A stretch of DNA of 64,000 nucleotides from CAIKNB01 sp964415965 (GCA_964415965.1 CAYQCK010000002.1:62001-126000), one strand, 5' to 3'; numbered from the stretch's first letter, positions 1-8,288 are shown. The notes: generated from the letters alone by a model not told the origin. Program-made: numbers and translations.

Positions 1-291
1 AAGCTGCAGCAGCTCATCCGCCGGCACGAGCTCCCCTGCCTGCCCGGCGGCGGGACTTTCGGCTTCGGCTTCAGCCTGACGGTCTGCGGGCACTCCCCGC
101 TCCCCGAGGCCAAACCCGACACCCTGATCGTCGTCACCGGCCAACATCTGCCTGACATCCTTCCCGGCCACCAGCACTGGGGCGAAATCTGGGCCGCCTT
201 CGAACCTTTCACCCACTCGCCGCGCAACCGCGAGCTCTTGGCCTTCTACGGCTTCGATCCGCCGCGCGAACGAGGATACTATGAGTATTGA
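1..291 (+). CDS. C-terminal 96 residues of an unrecognised protein (partial)
   Basis: Frame 1 is open from the window edge to TGA at 289-291, so only the C-terminus is present. The translation has an ordinary soluble composition. It includes a hydrophobic strand (LIVVTG), several His and Trp residues (GHQHWGEIW) and an aromatic end (GYYEY). A strong hairpin terminator follows 4 bp after the stop, which supports a real gene end. I do not recognise the family. Confidence 0.6.
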   Translation, partial: KLQQLIRRHELPCLPGGGTFGFGFSLTVCGHSPLPEAKPDTLIVVTGQHLPDILPGHQHWGEIWAAFEPFTHSPRNRELLAFYGFDPPRERGYYEY

Positions 292-295
292 CCCT

Positions 296-327
296 GCCGG
301 GGACCTCGATCCCCGGCTTTCTTTAAT
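296..327 (+). terminator. Rho-independent terminator after the first gene
   Basis: Perfect 8-bp stem GCCGGGGA (296-303) / TCCCCGGC (310-317) with a 6-nt loop, followed by TTTCTTTAATT. Confidence 0.8.
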
Positions 328-376
328 TCAACGGCAATTGACGGAAGAGGCCGAAAGACTTATGATTCCGCCGCCT

Positions 377-450
377 TCGGGGATCGTCTAATGGTAGGAC
401 AACAGCCTTTGAAGCTGTGTATCTAGGTTCGAGCCCTAGTCCCCGAGCCA
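377..450 (+). tRNA. tRNA-Gln (anticodon TTG), CCA encoded
   Basis: A full cloverleaf can be drawn: 7-bp acceptor stem TCGGGGA (377-383) / TCCCCGA (440-446), D arm GTC/GAC, anticodon stem ACAGC/GCTGT with loop CTTTGAA (anticodon TTG at 409-411), and T arm CTAGG/CCTAG with loop TTCGAGC. Discriminator G447 is followed by genomic CCA (448-450). There is no intron. Confidence 0.95.
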
Positions 451-454
451 AACG

Positions 455-487
455 AAATCACCCTCCAAATGGGGTGATTTTGCGTTT
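455..487 (+). terminator. Terminator after tRNA-Gln
   Basis: Perfect stem AAATCACCC (455-463) / GGGTGATTT (472-480) followed by TTGCGTTTT, directly after the tRNA. Confidence 0.8.
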
Positions 488-506
488 TGCTGTATCCTAT
501 ATCCGG

Positions 507-1373
507 ATGTTCGAATCGATGCCCCGGTCGCCGTTCGAAACGCGCGAAAGCGGACCGGCTTTCGGCTTATCCGAATTGGAGCTCTTGGGCAAACGTCCCC
601 GCCAAGAGGATGCGCACGGAGCCCGGCGAATCGAGACCGGATCCGGCCCGGCGCTGCTGTGCGCGGTCGCGGATGGGCACGGGGCGATCGGCCAGGAAGC
701 GTCAGCCGCCGCCGTCCGGACGCTGTTCGAGATGGCGCTCGGCGAAAAACGGATCGATGAAGATTTCCTCAGGAGGGTCTTTGCCCGCGCCCACGAAGAA
801 CTGGCGGAACTCGGCGCCGACGGCGGCACGACGCTGACGGCCGCGCTCGTGGAGCGGGGTGCCGTCCTCTTGGCCTGGGTCGGCAACAGCCAAGCCCGGG
901 TCTTTTCGGCCGACGACAGGACGCTGCATACGCTGACGCTGCCCCACGAATTCGGTTCGCACGCCGCGGAACGCGATCGGCTCACCCGGGAACGCGCGCT
1001 CATCGTCGATCCCAGCAAACCCTACCGGCGCACGACGCGCCGCGGCTACATCGTCGGCGAGGCCGGGGGTTACATCGAAGTCAGCCGCGCCCTGGGCGAT
1101 GAGAATATGGGACGGCATATCCTGCACGCGCCCGAGACAAAACGCGCCATCCTGACGCCCGAAGAGAAATTCCTGCTTATCGGCACGGACGGTTTCTGGG
1201 GCGCCTTGGCCCACGCCTCCCGGCGCCACAAGATAGAAGCCCTGCTCGCTTCCAGCCAGGATCCGGACGAGGCCATAAGCAAAATCCGCCGCCAGCTCTC
1301 GGTCTGGAGCCTGGACGACAACACCACGCTGCAGATCGTCGACCTGCGGCGCGGAAAAAACGCTGATTCCTAA
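507..1373 (+). CDS. PP2C-family protein serine/threonine phosphatase
   Basis: 288 residues, about the size of one PP2C catalytic domain, with no membrane segment. The metal-binding and catalytic motifs are all visible: RQED near residue 32-35, ADGHG at 55-59, GGTTLTA, a late DGFW and a terminal DDNTT. It should be a soluble Mn/Mg-dependent phosphatase that reverses Ser/Thr phosphorylation. No partner kinase is in the window. Start: ATG 507 (MFES), because a longer frame would run through the tRNA and its terminator. A -10-like TATCCT at 493-498 puts transcription within a few bases of this ATG. ATG 519 is an alternative. It converges on the next gene with a 4-bp stop overlap. Confidence 0.85.
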   Translation: MFESMPRSPFETRESGPAFGLSELELLGKRPRQEDAHGARRIETGSGPALLCAVADGHGAIGQEASAAAVRTLFEMALGEKRIDEDFLRRVFARAHEELAELGADGGTTLTAALVERGAVLLAWVGNSQARVFSADDRTLHTLTLPHEFGSHAAERDRLTRERALIVDPSKPYRRTTRRGYIVGEAGGYIEVSRALGDENMGRHILHAPETKRAILTPEEKFLLIGTDGFWGALAHASRRHKIEALLASSQDPDEAISKIRRQLSVWSLDDNTTLQIVDLRRGKNADS

Positions 1374-1561
1374 CCCAGCAGGGCGATCAGCTTCTTGACC
1401 ATCTCCTGATGGCGCCTTTCGTCGTTCATGATGTGCTGTACCGCCTGATGGTAGCCGTTCGTGTGGGCCACATGCAGGATCTTGTCGCAGTTGTCCTCGG
1501 CCTTGACCTCGACGCTGAGCGCTTCCTCGAGGATCAGCTTCAGTCCCTCTTTATTCCCCAT
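1370..1561 (-). CDS. Small ferritin-like (rubrerythrin-type) helical protein
   Basis: 63 residues, all helical in character. The pattern of Glu, His and DERRHQEM near the C-terminus resembles one half of a rubrerythrin/ferritin four-helix bundle (helix with E..H, then DExxH). It begins 1 nt after the stop of the membrane-anchored gene at 1563-1865, so the two are translationally coupled and may form one complex. A metal-binding or redox-stress role is an inference, because the protein is too short for a complete di-iron site alone. Confidence 0.6.
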   Translation of the reverse strand: MGNKEGLKLILEEALSVEVKAEDNCDKILHVAHTNGYHQAVQHIMNDERRHQEMVKKLIALLG

Positions 1562-1562
1562 A

Positions 1563-1865
1563 TCATTTCAGGTTAGCCAAGACGTTATCCAACAGCTGTT
1601 TATGCCCCTTGCTCTCCTCGATCATCGTCGTCAGGAGCTGTTTTGCCTCGTCCTTGTGGGGGCCGAAATGCTCCATGAAACCCTCGTCCCGGATGACATG
1701 GAAATACGTCTCGATGAACTCTTCCTCATAGGCTACGCCCGTCTTGATCAAGTCCCTGAGCTGGGCCGTGGCATCCGCGGGCGCCGTAGGCTTCTTCCGG
1801 GCCGTCAGGACGATGACCAGGGCCAGCGCGACAATCGCGACTCCGACCAGATAATAAGGCCACAT
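1563..1865 (-). CDS. Membrane-anchored small helical (ferritin-like) protein
   Basis: 100 residues with one N-terminal transmembrane segment (MWPYYLVGVAIVALALVIVL) followed by a basic stop-transfer stretch. The rest is helical and acidic, with paired motifs YEEEFIETYFHV and EESKGHKQLL that resemble the ExxH helices of ferritin-like folds. ATG 1865 is chosen because it places the membrane segment at the N-terminus; upstream in-frame codons give an unlikely Arg/Pro-rich extension. It is the first gene of a two-gene unit with 1370-1561. Confidence 0.6.
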   Translation of the reverse strand: MWPYYLVGVAIVALALVIVLTARKKPTAPADATAQLRDLIKTGVAYEEEFIETYFHVIRDEGFMEHFGPHKDEAKQLLTTMIEESKGHKQLLDNVLANLK

Positions 1866-1978
1866 ATGACGATAGGTTACAGGCCTTGACCGATTGCCGC
1901 AATCCCGGGCGCGGACCGGACCTTCAGGCGGATATATGCTAAGATTCCTGGGGATAATTCTTAAATCAAACAAGACTT

Positions 1979-2875
1979 ATGTCAGACCCCAAGATGGAGG
2001 CTCCGGCAGCGGAGCGCCCCCTGACCCCCGAAGAACAAGCCGTCTACGAAAGCGACCTGAAAGACCTCAAATCGGCCGAAGAAGCCCACGGCATGCAGGG
2101 TAAGCTGGAAGGCCGGGTGAAATTCGGCCTCGATCCGGCCGGCATGATGGTGGTCGGTGAAACCGCGCCGCTGACCAAAAAGATCATCGAAGCGCTGGGG
2201 GCGGATGCGGAAAAGGTCTGGCCGTTGATCAAAGAGCTCCACGAAAAAGGACCGTGGGAGATGGCCGATCGCCTCAAGAACGCGACGGACGCCGAAATCC
2301 GCGCCTACATCGTCATGGCCGAAGCGTGCCACGAATCAGGCTGGCCCGGTTACAAGCCGGCCGAATACCTCAAGGATCGGGCCCGCGTAGTCGACTCCCT
2401 TGGAGCGTTTTCCCCCGACCAGTTCGACGCCCGGAAAAAGAAGCTCGAGGACAAAGTGGAGGGCTTCGAGGACTTGACCCGGACCATCGACGGCAAGGAG
2501 GCGAAAATCGCCGCCGCGACGAACGACGCCGCCTTGCCCCTCTCGGTCCGCGGCTTCAAGGGTTGCATCATCAGGGCCGGCGAGATGCGGTTCGCCCAGA
2601 CATCCGACATCCCCGACAAGATGCTCGAAGGCGCCGGGCTCATTCCGGGCTTCGCCGAAAAGTTCAATCCCGAGAAACAGGGCTTCGATCGAGTCCCCAT
2701 GGAACAAGCCGCGGGCGGCCGCGTCGTCTGGATCGACAAGTCGCAAGCCGGCAAACCGCTGGCGGACATGGAGCCGTCGGCCAAACGTATCGCCCCGGGC
2801 TACGTGCTGACGTACGGGAACGAAGCCCTGGCCATCGACCTGGTCGCCAAATCAGTGGCGGAAAAAGCTGGCTGA
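1979..2875 (+). CDS. Unrecognised soluble protein, 298 residues
   Basis: Acidic, Lys/Glu/Ala-rich and mostly helical, with no signal peptide or membrane segment. The N-terminal third is charged and helical. The C-terminal half contains a strand-like region (RVVWIDKS...GYVLTYGNEA). I recognise no family. It starts at ATG 1979 and ends just before a strong terminator, so it is likely a single-gene transcript. It lies back to back with the small helical genes to its left. Confidence 0.65.
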   Translation: MSDPKMEAPAAERPLTPEEQAVYESDLKDLKSAEEAHGMQGKLEGRVKFGLDPAGMMVVGETAPLTKKIIEALGADAEKVWPLIKELHEKGPWEMADRLKNATDAEIRAYIVMAEACHESGWPGYKPAEYLKDRARVVDSLGAFSPDQFDARKKKLEDKVEGFEDLTRTIDGKEAKIAAATNDAALPLSVRGFKGCIIRAGEMRFAQTSDIPDKMLEGAGLIPGFAEKFNPEKQGFDRVPMEQAAGGRVVWIDKSQAGKPLADMEPSAKRIAPGYVLTYGNEALAIDLVAKSVAEKAG

Positions 2876-2897
2876 ACAAAAATCCTTCCCCCGACCA

Positions 2898-2922
2898 AAC
2901 GCCCCCGGCCTCCGGGGGCGTT
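2898..2922 (+). terminator. Terminator after the 298-residue protein gene
   Basis: Perfect GC-rich stem AACGCCCCCGG / CCGGGGGCGTT with a 3-nt CCT loop. It sits 22 bp after the stop at 2875 and just upstream of the next promoter. Confidence 0.8.
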
Positions 2923-2926
2923 GCGT

Positions 2927-2956
2927 TTGCCCTGGCCCGGCCGGACAGGCTAAACT
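2927..2956 (+). promoter_or_regulatory. Promoter of the flavocytochrome gene
   Basis: TTGCCC (2927-2932), an 18-bp spacer, then TAAACT (2951-2956). The predicted transcription start near 2963 lies about 5 nt before ATG 2968, so the mRNA would be almost leaderless. Confidence 0.5.
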
Positions 2957-2967
2957 GGAATCCGATT

Positions 2968-4290
2968 ATGCAGGCCTCGAAAAAACTCGAATCCGCCGCC
3001 GTCTGGTCTGTCTTCGCGGCCAACCTGGCCGTCATCCTGTATTTCTGGTGGTCGGGCTCATCCCGCTTCATCACCGGCGATTTAGCCCAACAAGCCATCG
3101 CCTTCGGGCGCCTGACCGGTCTCTTGGCCGCGTTCTCCGTCCTCATCCAGCTCCTCCTCATCGGCCGCACCGTCTGGATCGAGCGCCTGTTCGGGCTGGA
3201 CAAACTCGCCCGCATCCACCACTGGATCGGTTTCGCCCTGGCCGCCGTCATCGTAGCCCATCCCCTGCTCCTCGCCGTCGGCTATGCGTCACGCAACGGG
3301 AAAACGGTCCTGGACCAATTCATCTCCTTCCAGTCCTGGGAAGACGTCACCCGGGCATCCGTCGCCCTGTGGCTGTTCATCGCGGTCATCGCCACTTCCG
3401 CGGTCATCGTCTGGCGGAAGCTGAAATACGAAACCTGGTACTTCATCCATCTCATCGCGTATCTCGCCATCCTGCTGGCTTTCGGGCACCAGCTGGAGGT
3501 CGGCCGCGACCTGCAGGACAGGGCGTTCGCCGCCTATTGGGTCGCCCTGCACCTGTTCGTGCTCTTGAACCTCGCCTACTTCCGTTTCGGCCGACCGCTG
3601 TTGAACCACTTCCGCCACGGATTCCGGGTGGAGCGCGTGACGGCCGAGACGCCGGATGTCGTCTCCGTGCACTTGAGCGGCCGCGCGCTCGACAGATTCC
3701 GGTTCGAGGCCGGCCAATTCGCCATCTGGCGCTTCCTGGCGAAAGGCTACTGGTCCGAAGCCCATCCGTTTTCTTTCTCCTCTTCGCCGGACGGTAAAAC
3801 CCTGCGCTTCACGGCCAAATGCTCCGGCGACTACACCAAGCGCCTGAAGGACCTGAAGCCCGGGACGCCCGCGCTGCTCGACGGCCCGCACGGCATCTTC
3901 ACTCATTCCTCGGCCGTGACTGGCAAGCGTCTCTACATCGCCGGCGGCATCGGCATCACGCCTATCCGCGCGATGCTCGGCGAGAAGCCCGACATGGATT
4001 CGGTCCTCATCTACGGTTGCCGGACGGAATCGGATATCGCTCTCCGCGGCGAGTTAGAAGGGCTGGCATCGCGCGGGCTCAAGCTCCACTGCGTCCTCGG
4101 CGACCAACCCGACTGGACGGGCGAACGGGGCACCATCGACCAAGAAAAAATCCAGCGTTTGGCGCCGGACTTTTTGCTGCGCGATGTCTACCTGTGCGGC
4201 CCCTGGCCCATGATGAAAACCGTCATCACCGCCCTCGACGGACTCGGCTTCCCCCGCCGCCAGCTGCATTACGAAAAATTCAGTTTGTGA
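2968..4290 (+). CDS. Ferric reductase-like flavocytochrome (heme b membrane domain plus FAD/NAD(P)H domain)
   Basis: 440 residues. Residues 10-200 hold about six membrane helices, with His pairs 13 apart (H85/H98 and H161/H174) as expected for bis-heme ligation. Residues about 215-440 are a ferredoxin-NADP reductase-like module with the FAD motif HPFSFSS, nucleotide motif GGIGITPI, and a C-terminal CGPWPMM. The family moves electrons from NAD(P)H through FAD and heme across the membrane, to ferric iron, oxygen or a partner protein; the acceptor here is unknown. ATG 2968 fits the promoter. The 3' end overlaps the convergent glycosyltransferase gene by 11 bp. Confidence 0.85.
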   Translation: MQASKKLESAAVWSVFAANLAVILYFWWSGSSRFITGDLAQQAIAFGRLTGLLAAFSVLIQLLLIGRTVWIERLFGLDKLARIHHWIGFALAAVIVAHPLLLAVGYASRNGKTVLDQFISFQSWEDVTRASVALWLFIAVIATSAVIVWRKLKYETWYFIHLIAYLAILLAFGHQLEVGRDLQDRAFAAYWVALHLFVLLNLAYFRFGRPLLNHFRHGFRVERVTAETPDVVSVHLSGRALDRFRFEAGQFAIWRFLAKGYWSEAHPFSFSSSPDGKTLRFTAKCSGDYTKRLKDLKPGTPALLDGPHGIFTHSSAVTGKRLYIAGGIGITPIRAMLGEKPDMDSVLIYGCRTESDIALRGELEGLASRGLKLHCVLGDQPDWTGERGTIDQEKIQRLAPDFLLRDVYLCGPWPMMKTVITALDGLGFPRRQLHYEKFSL

Positions 4291-5479
4291 CTTGCGTGGC
4301 GGGAGGTACGCGCGGCAGGCGCGGTATCTTGGTCACGCGCGGCTTCGACAGGATGTGCCGATACAGGTCCATCAGCGAATCCGCCAAACGATCGGTCGTG
4401 AACATCCTGGCCGTGGCGGCCGCCTGCCGGGACATCGCCTTCCTCAGATGTTTGTCTTTGAGGATTTGGCCAATGCGCTCGACGGCCTGCTTGTGGCTAT
4501 CCACCAGAAAACCGTTGACTCCGTTTTCGATGATTTCCGGCGCGACCCCGACGCGGTACGTCACCGGCACCAACCCCTGGGACATGCCTTCGACCAAGCT
4601 TAACGAAAACCCCTCGTAACGCGAGCTGACGTAAAGCACGCTGCCCCTTTTCCGGCTCAAGAACCTCTTGATGGCGGGCTTCTCCAGATTGAGCATCAAC
4701 CGGATGTTCGGGCAGCGCGCGTTCAGCCACGGCTCCAGTTTCTTGTTTTGGGTGATGCCGATTACGTCGAAGCGCTGGCGCTTGAACTCGTCAGCGAGGG
4801 CAATCAGCCGATCGAGCCCTTTGAGCTCGAAATCGAATACGCTGTTGCCCAAACGCCCCAGGAAAACGATGTCCGGCTTCGCCTCCATCTTCTTCGCCCG
4901 CCCCTTGAACCAGTAGTCTTCGATGGCGTTGTGGATGACCTGAATATGCCCGCGCGGCACCCTGTTCTTGAGCAGGTCGTCCTTGACCGCCTCGGAGGTG
5001 GCGATCACGGCATCCGACTTCTGGGCGGTATAGGCTTCGATATCCGCGATGTCCTTGAGCGGCTTGCGCGTCTTCAGATCCAGCTCCTTGATGACGCCGG
5101 CGGCCCGCATCTCGTGGAAGATGTCCGACGACTTCTTCTCCAACTGCCGCGCCATCGGCGTCTTCTTGAGGAAGCCGTAGGTCGTCGACCCGAAGTGCGA
5201 GACGACCGGGATCGGGAAAGCGAGGAACGTCAAAGGCGTATACGTCGTGCCTTGGATAAGGTCGCAGCCCAAAATCTCCTCACGCTGTTCGAGCAGAGAA
5301 TAAAAAAAGAGGATATTCCCCATTCCCCTCAACTTCGCGGGCGGATCGATCAACTGCAGCTTCGGATAGACGTTCACGACCTCGACCCCTCTCGACTTCA
5401 GCTTGAGGGAAATCAAGTTGTTGATCTGGTGCGCCCCGGTCTCGATCTTCTTTTCATTGTGGATGAATGCGACTTTCAT
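4280..5479 (-). CDS. GT4-family glycosyltransferase
   Basis: 399 residues with a GT-B fold pattern: an N-terminal Rossmann domain (MKVAFIHNEKKIETGA) and a C-terminal donor domain containing VFLGRLG and the EX7E motif SRYEGFSLSLVEG. A retaining glycosyltransferase using a nucleotide-sugar donor is expected. The C-terminus is basic (KPRVTKIPRLPRV), which may favour membrane association. A TATGAT box at 5491-5496 (minus) would start transcription about 5 nt before ATG 5479. It stands alone, apart from the main glycan region. Confidence 0.85.
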   Translation of the reverse strand: MKVAFIHNEKKIETGAHQINNLISLKLKSRGVEVVNVYPKLQLIDPPAKLRGMGNILFFYSLLEQREEILGCDLIQGTTYTPLTFLAFPIPVVSHFGSTTYGFLKKTPMARQLEKKSSDIFHEMRAAGVIKELDLKTRKPLKDIADIEAYTAQKSDAVIATSEAVKDDLLKNRVPRGHIQVIHNAIEDYWFKGRAKKMEAKPDIVFLGRLGNSVFDFELKGLDRLIALADEFKRQRFDVIGITQNKKLEPWLNARCPNIRLMLNLEKPAIKRFLSRKRGSVLYVSSRYEGFSLSLVEGMSQGLVPVTYRVGVAPEIIENGVNGFLVDSHKQAVERIGQILKDKHLRKAMSRQAAATARMFTTDRLADSLMDLYRHILSKPRVTKIPRLPRVPPATQVTN

Positions 5480-5533
5480 GGCCTGATTCCATCATATTTT
5501 TCGGCATCCGGCAAGCGGGCGACCCATCCAGGA

Positions 5534-5566
5534 CGAAAAAACGACTGCCTGATGGGTGCAGTCGTT
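5534..5566 (-). terminator. Terminator of the Cys-rich small protein gene
   Basis: Stem AACGACTGC / GCAGTCGTT (5540-5548 / 5558-5566). Read on the minus strand it ends in a TTTTTT run, 9 bp after the stop at 5575. Confidence 0.75.
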
Positions 5567-5574
5567 GTTTCCAC

Positions 5575-5721
5575 TCAGCCCTCCTTGCATCCCTGGCACG
5601 CGCATTCCATCTCGGTGCCGCCGCATTCGCACTTCTCGGCTTTGGGATCCACCGGCATGCCGCAGGCCTTGCACTTGCAGTCGACGCACTCGCCGCCGCA
5701 CTTGTCGCATTTGCATTCCAT
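5575..5721 (-). CDS. 48-residue Cys-rich, metallothionein-like protein
   Basis: Twelve of 48 residues are Cys. They come in clusters (CKC, CGGEC, CKCKAC, CEC, CACQGC), with Glu/Lys/Asp between them and almost no hydrophobic core. This composition suits a protein folded around Zn, Cu or Fe ions. A strong ribosome binding site (AGGAGGT, minus strand, 5726-5732) precedes ATG 5721 and a clear terminator follows, so it is a genuine stand-alone gene despite its size. Known metallothionein families do not match exactly, so the function is inferred from composition. Metal storage, detoxification or a zinc-ribbon-like role are all possible. Confidence 0.75.
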   Translation of the reverse strand: MECKCDKCGGECVDCKCKACGMPVDPKAEKCECGGTEMECACQGCKEG

Positions 5722-5774
5722 AGATATACCTCCTTCCTTTCGTTTGATGAATCAGCCGCAAAAGCATACAGGGT

Positions 5775-5803
5775 TTGCGTCGAACCAGGCAAACCGCTAA
5801 AAT
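5775..5803 (+). promoter_or_regulatory. Promoter of pyrD
   Basis: TTGCGT (5775-5780), 17-bp spacer, TAAAAT (5798-5803). Transcription would start near 5810, about 3 nt before ATG 5813, giving a leaderless mRNA. Confidence 0.55.
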
Positions 5804-5812
5804 CGACTGGCT

Positions 5813-6934
5813 ATGTACGAATCCTGGATTTCCGGCCGCAACGCGTTTTTCCGCTTCAGCTACGTGCACGTCCTCAAACCGGCGTTCTTCCTGCTGGACC
5901 CGGAATACATCCATGACGTGATGACCGGGGCGGGTCGGCTCTTGGGCCGTTTCGCCGTCACCCGCTGGAAGACGCGCGTCTGCTTCGGTTACCGCAACCC
6001 CAAGCTGGAACAGGACGTCCTGGGGATCCGCTTCGCGAACCCCGTCGGCCTGGCCGCCGGTTTCGACAAGAACGCCCAACTGACCGACATCCTGCCCGAC
6101 GTCGGCTTCGGCTTCGCCGAGGTCGGCTCCGTCACCGGCGAACCCTGCCCGGGCAACCCGAAAAAAAGACTGTGGCGTTTGCCGAAATCGAACTCGCTCG
6201 TCGTCTATTACGGCCTGAAGAACGAAGGCTGTGAAGCGCTCGCTCAACGGCTTAAGGGCAAAAAGTTCCGCATCCCCATCGGCGTCAGCGTAGCCAAGAC
6301 CAACAACCAGGCGTGCGCCGACCCCGAAGCCGGCATCGCGGACTACGCCAAGGCCTTTGAGGCCATGGAAGGCGTCGCCGGTTACCTCACGGTCAACATT
6401 AGCTGCCCCAACGCCTTCGGCGGCGAACCGTTCACGGACCCGGCCAAGCTCGAGCTGCTCCTGGCGCGGCTCGACCGCATCCCGACGGACAAGCCGGTCT
6501 TCCTGAAGCTGGCCGCCGACCTTGACCGCGCGCAGATCGACGCCATCCTCGAAACCGCCAAACGCCACCGCGTCCACGGCTTCGTCTGCACCAACCTGAC
6601 CAAGAAACGCGACAACCCGAAGATCGTCGACAAGGACGTGCCGGACAAGGGCGGCATCAGCGGCAAGGTCGTGGACGCCCTCTCGGACGAAGCCATCCGA
6701 TACGTATACTCGAAGGTCAAAGGCACCCACGTCGTCATCGGCTGCGGCGGCGTCTTCACGGCCGCCGACGCCTACCGCAAGATCCGCCTCGGCTCGACCC
6801 TAGTCCAACTCATCACCGGCATGATCTTCGAAGGCCCGCAATCCATCAGCGCCATCAACCAAGGCCTTGTGAGGCTACTCGAAAAAGACGGCTTCAAGAA
6901 TATTTCGGAAGCCATCGGGGTGGATAACCAGTGA
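5813..6934 (+). CDS. pyrD: Dihydroorotate dehydrogenase, class 2-like
   Basis: 373 residues. It oxidises dihydroorotate to orotate in pyrimidine synthesis using FMN. The N-terminus (PAFFLLDPEYIHDV) resembles the amphipathic membrane-binding helices of quinone-dependent class 2 enzymes. The barrel shows NPVGLAAGFDKN, the GNPKKRL segment, and late IGCGGVFTAADAYRKI phosphate-binding elements. The catalytic loop reads NISCPN, with Cys198 where class 2 enzymes normally have Ser; Cys is the class 1 choice. No other pyrimidine gene is nearby. A class 1/class 2 hybrid is possible and the electron acceptor cannot be told from the sequence. Confidence 0.88.
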   Translation: MYESWISGRNAFFRFSYVHVLKPAFFLLDPEYIHDVMTGAGRLLGRFAVTRWKTRVCFGYRNPKLEQDVLGIRFANPVGLAAGFDKNAQLTDILPDVGFGFAEVGSVTGEPCPGNPKKRLWRLPKSNSLVVYYGLKNEGCEALAQRLKGKKFRIPIGVSVAKTNNQACADPEAGIADYAKAFEAMEGVAGYLTVNISCPNAFGGEPFTDPAKLELLLARLDRIPTDKPVFLKLAADLDRAQIDAILETAKRHRVHGFVCTNLTKKRDNPKIVDKDVPDKGGISGKVVDALSDEAIRYVYSKVKGTHVVIGCGGVFTAADAYRKIRLGSTLVQLITGMIFEGPQSISAINQGLVRLLEKDGFKNISEAIGVDNQ

Positions 6935-6958
6935 TCGAACAGACAATCCTGATTCGGA

Positions 6959-7081
6959 GATCCCGGCTCGCGCTCGGCGGCCTCGCTTGGCCGGGATGTT
7001 AGAAATAGTTTCAATACCCGGGCGAGACAATCACTTCTTATTGACACCCCGGGCGAGGCAGCGCCGAGACCCGGGGTCTCA
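6959..7081. repeat. Dispersed palindromes: A element (6959-6999) and B element (7042-7081)
   Basis: The A element pairs GATCCCGGC with GCCGGGATG around a CGAG-rich loop. The B element pairs ACCCCGGG with CCCGGGGT. A decayed half B (ATACCCGGGCGAGA, 7013-7026) lies between them. They fill the gap between the convergent pyrD and methyltransferase genes. These are members of the family seen at about ten other places in the window. Confidence 0.85.
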
Positions 7082-7091
7082 GTATCGATAG

Positions 7092-8288
7092 TCAAACCAC
7101 TTCCAGTATCGCCGTCTTCAGATATCTCCCCTCCGGGAAAGCCAATCTCTCGGCATGGTCCACGGGCTGGGATATCCAATCCAGGACGCGCACGTCCTTG
7201 CCGGCCCGTCCGGCCGACAGGCGCAGCATATTGCGGAAATCATCCGGCGTCACGCGACCCGAGCATGAACTTGAGACGAGGATGCCGCCTGGCTTGAGCA
7301 GCGACAGGCAGGCGGCGTTGAGTTCGGTATAGGCTTTGAGCGCCTGCGGCACGTGGCGCTCGCTCTTGGCCAGCGCCGGCGGGTCGCAGATGATGAGGTC
7401 GAATTTTTGGCGCGCCAATTCCTCGTCAGCCATCAGCTCGAAGACGTCGGCTTCCATGAACTGCCATCGCCCCTCGTCTTCCGCATCCAAGCCGTTCAGG
7501 ACGAAATTCTTCTGCGCCAATTCGAGCGCGGCCCGCGAGACGTCCACGGTCGCGACGAACTCGGCCTTGCCCAGCGCCGCATGCACGCTGAACGCGCCCG
7601 TGTAGCCGAACAGGTTCAGGACGCGCCGCCCGTCAGCGAGCTTGCCGACCGCGAGGCGCGCCTCGCGCTGGTCCAGGAAAAAGCCGGACTTCTGCCCATG
7701 CATGACATCGGCCGCGAACTTAATCCCCGCTTCCGTGAACTCCGCGAGATGCGGAGCCTCGCCCCACAACACGCCGATAGGCGCATCCTTGAGGCCTTCG
7801 ATCTTCCTGACGTCAAGATCCGAGCGCTCGACGATGGCCGCGGGCTTGAACGTTTTCTTCAGCGCCTCGACGATTTCCCCGCGCAGCCGATCCATGCCCG
7901 CCGTATGCAGCTGGATGACGAAGATGTCGGCATAACGGTCCACGATGAGCCCGGGCAATCCATCAGCCTCGGCGTGGACGAGCCGATATCCGTCAGTCTT
8001 CTTCGGCAGATAACCGCGCTTCCAGGCATCGAGAACCTTGAACCGTCCCGCGAAAAATCCGGCGTCGATCTTCTCCTTGGCGTCCCGCGTCAGCAGGCGG
8101 ACGCGGATGGAAGTCAGCGGATTATACGTCCCGAGGCCCAAACTCTGTCCGGCGGCATTCTTCACCTCCACGATTTCGCCCGGCGGCACATCCAGGACAT
8201 TCTCCAAGCCTTCGGAAAAAATCCAAGGATGCCCGGCTTTGACCGGCACTTCCCTGCCTGGCTTAAGTTTGACGAAAAGATTACTCAT
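7092..8288 (-). CDS. RlmI-like SAM-dependent methyltransferase (PUA plus Rossmann domain)
   Basis: 398 residues. The N-terminal 80 residues look like a PUA RNA-binding domain (GHPWIFSEGL). The middle and C-terminus are a class I methyltransferase with VLNLFGYTGAFS, the IICDPPALAKS motif and SSSCSG, where the Cys is the candidate nucleophile of m5C RNA methyltransferases. E. coli RlmI methylates C1962 of 23S rRNA, and the same role is likely here. ATG 8288 overlaps the stop of the HD gene (ATGA), so it is the last gene of a long minus-strand operon. Confidence 0.85.
   Translation of the reverse strand: MSNLFVKLKPGREVPVKAGHPWIFSEGLENVLDVPPGEIVEVKNAAGQSLGLGTYNPLTSIRVRLLTRDAKEKIDAGFFAGRFKVLDAWKRGYLPKKTDGYRLVHAEADGLPGLIVDRYADIFVIQLHTAGMDRLRGEIVEALKKTFKPAAIVERSDLDVRKIEGLKDAPIGVLWGEAPHLAEFTEAGIKFAADVMHGQKSGFFLDQREARLAVGKLADGRRVLNLFGYTGAFSVHAALGKAEFVATVDVSRAALELAQKNFVLNGLDAEDEGRWQFMEADVFELMADEELARQKFDLIICDPPALAKSERHVPQALKAYTELNAACLSLLKPGGILVSSSCSGRVTPDDFRNMLRLSAGRAGKDVRVLDWISQPVDHAERLAFPEGRYLKTAILEVV

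Noticed and set aside
5492..6730. Long minus-strand open frame opposite pyrD
   Set aside because: It covers the recognisable pyrD gene and the Cys-rich gene out of frame and has no domain signature.
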